Below are positions 45,014-52,415 of a DNA stretch of 64,000 nt, one piece after another (the first letter of the stretch is position 1; the number at the start of each line of letters is the position of its first letter). This DNA is from Hallella colorans. Lineage in GTDB: Bacteria; Bacteroidota; Bacteroidia; Bacteroidales; Bacteroidaceae. The stretch lies in the NCBI RefSeq assembly GCF_003096815.1, contig NZ_QENY01000005.1, positions 91,696 through 155,695 on the forward strand, given 5' to 3'. A program made the position numbers and the translations under genes. The notes under the pieces are model-generated. The model made no database searches, was not told where the DNA came from, and worked only from the letters and a program-made list of their open reading frames with translations.

Positions 45014-45456
45014 ATCAGATCTTCACGTTGTTTCTTGTACAGTTCGTTGATTCTCTCCTTGTGCTGTTCCAGATGTTGGCGCAGCACGGTATCCACATAG
45101 CCGCCCACCGAGATTTCACCTCCGGCGATGTCGTTCACGATTCTGAGGATTTTGCCGTGGACATCGCGGCTGATATAGACACACTGGCGGGTCTTTATCT
45201 CGTTGCGGCGCAGGAACAGCTCGTTATAGTCCTCATCCTGCCTTTTCCGGCGGCCACTTTCCCTCTGCGCTTTTTCCCGTGTTACTGGTTGCACAGGAGG
45301 TGGTTCCGGTGCGGCGGTGTCCTCTTCGGTCGGTGCAGCTGCGGGTACTTCCTGTGCGGGGCGCAGTGTCCCGTCCTGTGTGCGCCGCCCGATGGAAGCT
45401 AACAGCAGTTCCTCGTCGATGCCTTCCGTGTTCACTTTCCTGCTGCCCATGCTCAC
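45010..45456 (-). CDS. traB: Conjugal transfer protein TraB (DUF3408)
   Basis: 148 residues. A disordered, Glu/Pro-rich N-terminus (PAAAPTEEDTAAPEPPPVQP) precedes the DUF3408 domain (QCVYISRDVHGKILRIVNDI, ISVGGYVDTVLRQHLEQHKE), which parallels TraC. In ParA-containing operons such small proteins often act as the DNA-binding partner. It overlaps traA and traC by 4 bp each, so the three are translated in tight coupling. Confidence 0.85.
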   Translation of the reverse strand: MSMGSRKVNTEGIDEELLLASIGRRTQDGTLRPAQEVPAAAPTEEDTAAPEPPPVQPVTREKAQRESGRRKRQDEDYNELFLRRNEIKTRQCVYISRDVHGKILRIVNDIAGGEISVGGYVDTVLRQHLEQHKERINELYKKQREDLI

Positions 45457-46214
45457 TGCGGTCTGATGATGTCGCTTATCTCTTCGGAAAACTCCCGGAT
45501 GCCACTCCCTTTCAGCAGTGCCGTGTCCATCGGGAAGATGGTGGAGCGGAAAACGCTCTTGCGCTCTTCCGAAAGGTCACGGCGGAACTTCTTGCTGTCG
45601 GGCAAGCGGGTGGAAAGTACCGGAAAGCCCATTTCGGCTATCACTTCCTCGTAGATGCCGTACAGGTCGTTCCTCTCCCTGCCGTCCACCATCGTCCAAA
45701 ACAGATAAAGCCCCTTTGTTTTCGCCTGTCCGGTAGTCATCAGCCTGTCGCGGAACATTGTGACGAATTTCAGGGTACTCTCCACAACAAAGCGGTCGGC
45801 ACTCAGCGGAGTGAAGATGTAGTCCATCTGCGAGAGCGTCTTTATCACGCCGTTACTACGGAGTGTGCCGGGCATGTCGAAGAACACCACGTCGGGTTTC
45901 ACGTCCTCAGTGGCAATCATCCTCTCGGCATCGTCGAGGGCGTTCACCGCATTGCTCTTGACGATGGTGTAGGCGTTCTTTTTCATCCGGCGGAAATGGT
46001 CGCAAGCGAGAGCCTTGAAGTAGGTGCTGCTGTCGATAAGCCCCATTTCGTGTTCGCGCAGCCCGTGGATGCTGTGCTGCGGGTCGTCGCAGTCCACGAC
46101 GGCGACATTGTAGCCTTTCACGTTGTGCAGGTAGCTGGCGGCAAGTGCCGTGACAGTGGATTTGCCGATGCCACCTTTCTGTGTTGCGAATGCAACGAAG
46201 ATTTCCTTACTCAT
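45453..46214 (-). CDS. traA: Conjugal transfer protein TraA (ParA family ATPase)
   Basis: 253 residues; first gene of the tra operon. The deviant Walker A ATQKGGIGKSTVTALAASYL, VAVVDCDDPQHSIHGL and DVVFFDMPGTLRSNGVIKTL are ParA/MinD motifs. In conjugative transposons this class may position the relaxosome or the element itself in the cell. It differs clearly from the chromosomal ParA at 25.3 kb. It overlaps traB by 4 bp, and the divergent mob genes begin about 700 bp away. Confidence 0.9.
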   Translation of the reverse strand: MSKEIFVAFATQKGGIGKSTVTALAASYLHNVKGYNVAVVDCDDPQHSIHGLREHEMGLIDSSTYFKALACDHFRRMKKNAYTIVKSNAVNALDDAERMIATEDVKPDVVFFDMPGTLRSNGVIKTLSQMDYIFTPLSADRFVVESTLKFVTMFRDRLMTTGQAKTKGLYLFWTMVDGRERNDLYGIYEEVIAEMGFPVLSTRLPDSKKFRRDLSEERKSVFRSTIFPMDTALLKGSGIREFSEEISDIIRPQ

Positions 46215-46250
46215 AGTTCCATTTATTTTAATTGTTGAAGATTTCTTTTT

Positions 46251-46502
46251 CTATTTATATGCGGATTTGGTTGCTACATTATCCGCTTCAGTGAACAGAC
46301 ACATGGGCGGGTCATCGCGTATCCGGTTCTGTGGTGAAGCGGTGCGGCGAACAAGTGATGAATGACGACACTGCGTCATGAAGTCATTGAATCTGTACTT
46401 CACCAGATTGTCGGATAACCGGGGTTCCGACGGTTCGGGTATCCGCTTCGGCAAGTATCCGCCGAAGCGATTGTCCGGGTATTTGAATGTTCCTTTTCTC
46501 AT
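46251..46502 (-). CDS. Doubtful small ORF upstream of traA
   Basis: About 83 residues from MRKGTFKYPDNRFGGYLPKR at 46,502. No domain is recognised and the last third is low in hydrophobic core residues. It may be the leader region of the tra operon rather than a gene. It is listed because such short ORFs are sometimes kept at this position. Confidence 0.2.
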   Translation of the reverse strand: MRKGTFKYPDNRFGGYLPKRIPEPSEPRLSDNLVKYRFNDFMTQCRHSSLVRRTASPQNRIRDDPPMCLFTEADNVATKSAYK

Positions 46503-46539
46503 ATTTTCAAATCGTTCGTTTCTTGAATCATGCTGCAAA

Positions 46540-46900
46540 TAAACAAGTATATTTTGGAACCTGTATCACTTCTCCGGCAAGTGGCAGCACGTTGCGCCGG
46601 TTGGCAGTCATTGACCGGGTCAAGCATCTGTCCAATACAGCTTTAAGGGCGTAACTTTGCCCCCCGGACAGCAGGGTTCGCCGATGGTGCGCGGCCCGGA
46701 GTCCTGAAAGGTATCTTCCCATCCGTCCCCTGACGGATTTTTATGTTCACCTGAACATAGCAAGGTATGTTTTCAGCCGCTCAAAATATTTTGAGCATCC
46801 CGGAAAACGCCTTGCCCTTGCAGGGGGCGGGCTTTCCCTCCGAAGTCGGAAAGCCTTTCAGAACTGCGGTGCTGTGATCCGAAGCGGCGGCTTATGCCGT
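46540..46900. other. Candidate oriT and divergent control region
   Basis: The gap between traA and mobA has an unusual density of inverted repeats: TATGTTCA/TGAACATA (46,742-46,759), the perfect palindrome GCTCAAAATATTTTGAGC (46,779-46,796), GGCTTTCC/GGAAAGCC (46,830-46,855) and a terminator-like TCCGTC/GACGGA plus TTTTT (46,722-46,742). A TAACTTTG box lies at 46,652-46,659. In CTnDOT the transfer origin is close to the mob genes, so this is the likely place; the nick site was not identified. Confidence 0.5.
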
Positions 46901-46923
46901 CAATCCGCTAAATCCAAAGTAAT

Positions 46924-47352
46924 ATGAAAGAGAAAAGGAAAAGCAAAGCAGGGAGAAATCCCAAACTTGATCCGGCGGTGTACCGTTACACCGTCCGTTT
47001 CAACGAGGAGGAACACAATCGTTTCCTCGCCATGTTCGGAAAATCGGGTGTCTATGCACGGTCGGTTTTCCTCAAAGCGCACTTCTTCGGACAGCCGTTC
47101 AAGGTGCTGAAGGTGGACAAGACGCTGGTGGACTATTACACCAAGCTATCGGATTTTCATGCGCAGTTCCGCGCCGTGGGTACGAATTACAACCAAGTCG
47201 TGAAGGAACTGAGGCTGCATTTTTCAGAGAAAAAGGCGATGGCGTTGCTCTACAAATTAGAGCAACACACCGTCGAACTCGTGAAACTGAGCCGCCGGAT
47301 TGTGGAACTTTCAAGGGAAATGGAGGCGAAATGGTCGCAAAAATCAGTGTAG
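46924..47352 (+). CDS. mobA: Mobilisation accessory protein MobA (relaxosome component)
   Basis: 142 residues. A basic N-terminus (KEKRKSKAGRNPKLDPAVYR) leads to a ribbon-helix-helix-like domain (YTVRFNEEEHNRFLAMFGKS, VYARSVFLKAHFFGQP), followed by a helical part with GTNYNQVVKELRLHFSEKKA. Such proteins (MobC/MobA type) bind oriT and load the relaxase. The start of mobB overlaps its end by 22 bp. Confidence 0.85.
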   Translation: MKEKRKSKAGRNPKLDPAVYRYTVRFNEEEHNRFLAMFGKSGVYARSVFLKAHFFGQPFKVLKVDKTLVDYYTKLSDFHAQFRAVGTNYNQVVKELRLHFSEKKAMALLYKLEQHTVELVKLSRRIVELSREMEAKWSQKSV

Positions 47353-48578
47353 GAAACTCGTTGTACGGCGCGATTGCCTATAACGGGGAGAAGATTAACG
47401 AGGCGCAGGGGCGGTTGCTTACGACCAACCGCATCTACAATGACGGTTCGGGAAAGGTGGACATCAACAAGGCGATGGAGGGTTTTCTCACCTTCATGCC
47501 GCCACAGATGAAGGTGGAGAAGCCGGTGGTGCATATTTCGCTCAACCCACATCCGGAGGATGTGTTGACCGATGCGGAATTGCAGGATATAGCCCGCGAG
47601 TATCTGGAAAAACTCGGTTTCGGCAACCAGCCTTATCTTGTTTTCAAGCACGAGGACATCGACCGCCACCACCTGCACATCGTGACGGTGCGGGTGGACG
47701 ATAACGGGAAATGTATCAGCGACAAGAACAACTACTATCGTAGCAAACAAATCACCCGTGAGCTGGAGAAGAAATACGGGCTGCACGGCGCGGAGCGCAG
47801 GAACCGCCGGCTTGACACGCCGCTAAGCAAGGTGGACGCATCGGCAGGTGATGTGAAGAAGCAGGTGGCTGGCACTGTGAAGGCTCTGAACGGGCAGTAC
47901 CGTTTTCAGACGATGGGCGAATACCGTGCGCTCCTTTCCTTATATAATATGACGGTGGAGGAAGCGAGAGGCAACGTGCGCGGACGGGAGTATCACGGGC
48001 TGGTTTATTCCGTCACGGACGACAAGGGTAACAAGGTGGGCAACCCGTTCAAGTCCTCGCTTTTCGGGAAGTCCGCAGGTTATGAAGCCGTACAGAGAAA
48101 ATTTATCCGTTCCAAATCAGAGATTAAGGACAGGAAGCTCGCCGACATGACGAAACGCACCGTTCTTTCCGTGCTGCAAGGCACTTATGACAAGGACAAA
48201 TTTGTATCCCAACTCAAAGAGAAGGGCATCGACACCGTACTGCGCTACACGGATGAAGGGCGTATCTATGGAGCGACGTTTATCGACCACCGCACAGGAT
48301 GTGTACTGAACGGCTCTCGCATGGGCAAGGAGCTTTCGGCGAATGCCTTGCAGGAACACTTCACCCTGCCATACGCCGGACAACCGCCGATACCGTTATC
48401 CATCCCTATGGATGCTGCGGACAAGGCATACGGACAGACCGCATACGACCGTGAAGACGTATCGGGCGGAATGGGCTTGCTCACTCCCGAAGGTCCGGCG
48501 GTAGATGCTGAGGAAAAGGCTTTCATCCGGGCGATGAAGCGCAAAAAGAAGAAAAAGCGCAAGGGCTTGGGTTTGTAA
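47331..48578 (+). CDS. mobB: Relaxase MobB
   Basis: 415 residues. The relaxase core has VAKISVGNSLYGAIAYNG at the N-terminus and the metal-binding histidine triad in FKHEDIDRHHLHIVTVRVDD (HxxxxHHxH type), as in MOBP-class relaxases of Bacteroides elements. It should nick oriT, stay attached to the 5' end and lead the strand through the channel. The C-terminal 130 residues end in a basic tail (MKRKKKKKRKGLGL). It overlaps mobA and is followed by mobC after 30 bp. Confidence 0.9.
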   Translation: MVAKISVGNSLYGAIAYNGEKINEAQGRLLTTNRIYNDGSGKVDINKAMEGFLTFMPPQMKVEKPVVHISLNPHPEDVLTDAELQDIAREYLEKLGFGNQPYLVFKHEDIDRHHLHIVTVRVDDNGKCISDKNNYYRSKQITRELEKKYGLHGAERRNRRLDTPLSKVDASAGDVKKQVAGTVKALNGQYRFQTMGEYRALLSLYNMTVEEARGNVRGREYHGLVYSVTDDKGNKVGNPFKSSLFGKSAGYEAVQRKFIRSKSEIKDRKLADMTKRTVLSVLQGTYDKDKFVSQLKEKGIDTVLRYTDEGRIYGATFIDHRTGCVLNGSRMGKELSANALQEHFTLPYAGQPPIPLSIPMDAADKAYGQTAYDREDVSGGMGLLTPEGPAVDAEEKAFIRAMKRKKKKKRKGLGL

Positions 48579-48608
48579 TCGGAGTATCAACAATTAAAAA
48601 ATCAATGT

Positions 48609-50618
48609 ATGTCACAACAAGAAGACGATTTGAGGGCATTGGCGAAAATCATGGATTTTCTGCGTGCCGTGAGTATTATTTTAGTGGTTATGAACGTGTA
48701 CTGGTTCTGTTACGAAGTCATCCGGCTGTGGGGCGTGAACATCGGTGTGGTGGACAGAATCCTTCTGAACTTCGACCGCACGGCGGGGCTGTTCCATTCC
48801 ATACTGTACACAAAGCTGTTTGCCGTCCTGCTGCTTGCCCTGTCCTGTCTGGGTACAAAGGGGGTCAAGGGAGAGAAAATCACTTGGGGAAGAATATGGA
48901 CGGCACTCGCCGCCGGGTCCGTGCTGTTTTTCCTAAACTGGTGGATACTGGCTCTGCCGCTTCCGATTGAGGCGGTGATGGGGCTGTATGTCCTTACCAT
49001 CGGTACGGGCTATGTCTGCCTGTTGATGGGAGGTCTGTGGATGAGCCGTCTGTTGAAACACAATTTGATGGAGGATGTTTTCAACAACGAGAACGAGAGT
49101 TTCATGCAGGAAACAAGACTCATCGAAAGCGAGTATTCGGTCAATTTGCCGACACGCTTCTATTACAAAAAGCGTTGGAACAACGGTTGGATCAATGTGG
49201 TGAATCCCTTCCGTGCGTCCATCGTGTTGGGTACGCCGGGCAGCGGCAAGTCATACGCCGTGGTAAACAATTTTATCAAGCAACAGATTGAAAAGGGCTT
49301 CTTGATGTACGTGTATGACTTCAAATTCAGCGACTTGTCCACCATTGCCTACAATCATCTGCTGAACCACCCTGACGGCTACAAGGTGAAGCCGAAGTTC
49401 TATGTGATCAACTTCGACGACCCGCGACGCTCTCATCGGTGCAATCCCATTCACCCGGATTTTATGGAAGATATTACGGACGCCTACGAGAGTGCCTATA
49501 CAATAATGCTCAACCTCAATAAAACGTGGGTGCAAAAGCAGGGTGACTTCTTTGTGGAATCACCTATCATTTTGTTCGCCAGTATTATATGGTATCTTAA
49601 AATCTATCAGAACGGGAAATATTGCACGTTTCCCCATGCCATCGAATTTTTGAACCGCCGCTACGAGGATATTTTTCCGATACTGACTTCCTATCCCGAA
49701 CTGGAGAACTACCTTTCCCCGTTCATGGATGCGTGGCTCGGAGGGGCTGCGGAGCAGCTCATGGGGCAGATAGCGTCGGCAAAAATTCCGCTTTCGAGGA
49801 TGATTTCACCGCAGCTCTATTGGGTGATGTCGGACAGCGAGTTTACGCTGGACATCAACAATCCCGAAGAGCCGAAAATCCTATGCGTGGGCAACAATCC
49901 CGACCGTCAGAATATCTACGGGGCGGCTCTCGGATTGTATAACTCCCGCATCGTGAAGCTCATCAATAAGAAGGGGATGCTGAAGTCGTCGGTCATCATA
50001 GACGAGCTGCCGACGATATATTTCAAAGGGTTGGACAATCTTATAGCTACCGCCCGAAGCAACAAGGTTGCCGTGTGTCTGGGATTTCAGGATTTCAGCC
50101 AGCTGGTGCGCGACTACGGTGATAAGGAGGCGAAAGTGGTGATGAATACGGTCGGTAACATTTTCTCCGGGCAGGTGGTAGGTGAAACGGCAAAGACACT
50201 ATCGGAACGATTCGGTAAGGTGTTGCAGAAACGGCAGTCTATCTCCATCAACCGGCAGGATGTTTCCACCTCCATTAACACGCAGATGGACGCGCTTATC
50301 CCGCCCAGCAAGATTTCCGGTTTGACGCAGGGAATGTTTGTCGGTTCGGTGTCCGACAACTTCAACGAGCGTATCGAACAGAAGATTTTCCACTGCGAGA
50401 TTGTGGTGGATGCCGATAAGGTAAAACGGGAGGAAAGTGCCTACAAGAAAATCCCCGTTATTACCGATTTCACTGACGCAGACGGCAACGACCGCATGAA
50501 GGAAACGGTGCAGGCAAATTACCGGCGCATCAAGGAGGAGGTGAAGCAGATTGTTCAGGAGGAATTGGAGCGCATCGCGGGCGATGACAACCTGAAGCAT
50601 CTGTTGCAGCAGAAGTAA
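48609..50618 (+). CDS. mobC: Type IV coupling protein MobC (TraG/VirD4-like)
   Basis: 669 residues. Three or four N-terminal membrane helices (first about 16-36) precede a hexameric ATPase domain: Walker A SIVLGTPGSGKSYAVVNNFI (about residue 203-222), the ADPR region and Walker B LKSSVIIDELPTIYFKGLDN, then AVCLGFQDFSQLVRDYG. It connects the relaxosome to the secretion channel. Named MobC in CTnDOT although it belongs to the VirD4/TraG coupling family. A perfect hairpin directly follows its stop. Confidence 0.92.
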   Translation: MSQQEDDLRALAKIMDFLRAVSIILVVMNVYWFCYEVIRLWGVNIGVVDRILLNFDRTAGLFHSILYTKLFAVLLLALSCLGTKGVKGEKITWGRIWTALAAGSVLFFLNWWILALPLPIEAVMGLYVLTIGTGYVCLLMGGLWMSRLLKHNLMEDVFNNENESFMQETRLIESEYSVNLPTRFYYKKRWNNGWINVVNPFRASIVLGTPGSGKSYAVVNNFIKQQIEKGFLMYVYDFKFSDLSTIAYNHLLNHPDGYKVKPKFYVINFDDPRRSHRCNPIHPDFMEDITDAYESAYTIMLNLNKTWVQKQGDFFVESPIILFASIIWYLKIYQNGKYCTFPHAIEFLNRRYEDIFPILTSYPELENYLSPFMDAWLGGAAEQLMGQIASAKIPLSRMISPQLYWVMSDSEFTLDINNPEEPKILCVGNNPDRQNIYGAALGLYNSRIVKLINKKGMLKSSVIIDELPTIYFKGLDNLIATARSNKVAVCLGFQDFSQLVRDYGDKEAKVVMNTVGNIFSGQVVGETAKTLSERFGKVLQKRQSISINRQDVSTSINTQMDALIPPSKISGLTQGMFVGSVSDNFNERIEQKIFHCEIVVDADKVKREESAYKKIPVITDFTDADGNDRMKETVQANYRRIKEEVKQIVQEELERIAGDDNLKHLLQQK

Positions 50619-50621
50619 CCT

Positions 50622-50664
50622 ATTAAAATAAGGGAGGATAGCTAAAATCCTCCCTTATTTTAAT
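50622..50664. terminator. Perfect bidirectional terminator behind mobC
   Basis: ATTAAAATAAGGGAGGAT (50,622-50,639) and ATCCTCCCTTATTTTAAT (50,647-50,664) are perfect inverted repeats of 18 bp with a 7-base loop. Both strands end in T-rich arms, so it can end mobC and the convergent unknown gene, whose stop codon lies inside the right arm. Confidence 0.9.
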
Positions 50665-51226
50665 ATTCCTCCAAAAGTTTATTTTGACGTAAATCTTCAA
50701 TGTAACATGCTAAGTTACTTGAAACTTTATTAAATACTTTATCAAGATATGGGATGATATTTTCCAAATTCAATTCCAACTCTAACGGGAAACTATGATA
50801 TTGATGTAAAAACCTTGTGATGTCATTTCTTTCTGAAACAGATAAAAGCAAAAATGGATTACTGTTTTTATAATATACCATTGCTGAAAGATGAATAAAA
50901 GCGCATCCTAATTTATAAACAAAAAAAGGCCAGCCATAAAATTTATCAGCTAAATCCACCATTTGTTTATCGGTCACGACTTTCTTTGTATTGGGATAAG
51001 ACCATTTTATTCCCTCCAAAGTTTGGTTTATAAAATGCTCTCTAAGGTTTAAGTCGCTAATTGACAACAAAAACATAACTCTTACCATAGAATCTAATTC
51101 TTGACGCAGAATAGATATTACCTGCCCATATAATTGTTGTTGCAACAAAATATTTATAGCGCAAGAATGTTCTCCTGACCTTTGAGTAACTATATCGCAA
51201 AATAAATTAATATTATTTGTTTTCAT
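50660..51226 (-). CDS. AT-rich protein of unknown function
   Basis: 188 residues from MKTNNINLFCDIVTQRSGEH at 51,226. Mostly helical (QQQLYGQVISILRQELDSMV, VRVMFLLSISDLNLREHFIN), with a mildly hydrophobic middle part (PFFVYKLGCAFIHLSAMVYY). No domain recognised; the general look (RSGEHS...LRQELDSMVR) resembles helical HEPN- or AbiV-like small defence proteins, but that is only a resemblance. It is much more AT-rich than mobC and the GNAT gene and appears to be separate cargo. Confidence 0.6.
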   Translation of the reverse strand: MKTNNINLFCDIVTQRSGEHSCAINILLQQQLYGQVISILRQELDSMVRVMFLLSISDLNLREHFINQTLEGIKWSYPNTKKVVTDKQMVDLADKFYGWPFFVYKLGCAFIHLSAMVYYKNSNPFLLLSVSERNDITRFLHQYHSFPLELELNLENIIPYLDKVFNKVSSNLACYIEDLRQNKLLEEY

Positions 51227-51242
51227 TGTTGAGTGATTTCGC

Positions 51243-52406
51243 TTATAAGATATAGGATTTACTATTGGTTGCCACATATATCTGATGCGGCATTTCTTTT
51301 TCGTTGTATATTATTGTATGGTTGTCGCACAAGGTCATTCCCAGCCTTTCAACCACACGGATGGATGCCACGTTTTCCGGTCGGATACTGCAACAGACAG
51401 TTTTCAGTTCCAGCTCTCCAAAGGCGTATTCCAAACACGCGCGGGCGGCTTCCGTACCGTAACCGTTATGCCAGTATGTGTTATCGAGTATATAGCCAAG
51501 CTCGACAGTCTCGTTCCCGTTTAGGGTACTATTCATCAGACCGGCTTGTCCTATCAATGCGCCGCTTTCTTTCAGTATGACGGCAAAATATCCGAACCCG
51601 TCCTTGCGGTATCGGATGAGTTGCCTGTTTATCCATTTGCGCACGTCCTTTTTGGTAAAGCCGTGTTCCCAAGCGTACATGACTTCCGGCTTTCCCATTA
51701 TGGCAAGGAGTGCGTCCATATCCTTACGGGTTATCCTGCGGATAAGCAGCCGTTCCGTTTCCATGACGACCAGCGATGCGGAATAGGTCTTTATCTCAAA
51801 TCCGTCCTCTTTCCATTCCTTCACAAGCCTGTTGATCGTTTCTTCCACCAGACTGTCATAAGCGGCATCGGGAATAACCTTTATAAAAAAGGTGTCACGG
51901 GTTTCTTTCATGACCCATTCGTTGATGTCTTTCAGTTCCTTGCCTTCGGGAATGTAATTCTTGTGTATCATGAACTCGTTGATGTTGTCCGCCAACAATT
52001 CTTCCAACTGATAACGGATGTCATCCTCCAGTTCGGCAAATGGTATGGTTTCCTCTTCATAGATGCCTTCTATTAAAACATCATCCTCTTCCATATCCTC
52101 GTCCGGTGTCTGATTGCCCCGTTTCATGTCCAACATATCCTGCGCGAACTGCCCGGATTCCTTGTCCTTGTACTTCTTGGCATATTTTTCCAGCAGTTCC
52201 CAGTCCTGACGGCTCATCGGGCATTTGAAAACGGCTCGTTCCACCTCGTTACAGCGCACCATGTCCGCCTTCACATCATCGGGAAGCGACCGGCATTCCT
52301 TGCAGATATGCCGCGAGTGTCCTTTGCCGCTGAATTGCTCGTTGGCTTTGTACTCGCTACAAATCCGACAGTAATGCCCCTGTTGTTTCTTCTTTTTCGC
52401 CACCAT
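51243..52406 (-). CDS. GNAT acetyltransferase fused to an N-terminal zinc-finger domain
   Basis: 387 residues. The first 45 hold two CxxC pairs (HYCRICSEYKANEQF and RHICKECRSLPDD) that look like a treble-clef or HNH-like zinc finger. A charged helical region (about 60-200) follows. Residues 210-380 form a RimJ/RimL-type GNAT domain: ETERLLIRRITRKDMDALLA, WINRQLIRYRKDGFGYFAVI, GYILDNTYWHNGYGTEAARA and SIRPENVASIRVVERLGM. GNAT enzymes transfer acetyl from acetyl-CoA to an amine; the substrate is unknown. The gene lies 9 bp after the AlbA_2 gene and is probably co-transcribed with it. Confidence 0.82.
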   Translation of the reverse strand: MVAKKKKQQGHYCRICSEYKANEQFSGKGHSRHICKECRSLPDDVKADMVRCNEVERAVFKCPMSRQDWELLEKYAKKYKDKESGQFAQDMLDMKRGNQTPDEDMEEDDVLIEGIYEEETIPFAELEDDIRYQLEELLADNINEFMIHKNYIPEGKELKDINEWVMKETRDTFFIKVIPDAAYDSLVEETINRLVKEWKEDGFEIKTYSASLVVMETERLLIRRITRKDMDALLAIMGKPEVMYAWEHGFTKKDVRKWINRQLIRYRKDGFGYFAVILKESGALIGQAGLMNSTLNGNETVELGYILDNTYWHNGYGTEAARACLEYAFGELELKTVCCSIRPENVASIRVVERLGMTLCDNHTIIYNEKEMPHQIYVATNSKSYIL

Positions 52407-52415
52407 ACCCCGTTA

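Noticed and set aside
46651..46660. GTAACTTTGC as a second integration core near mobA
   Set aside because: The sequence equals a normal -7 promoter box and there is no change of gene content at this point.
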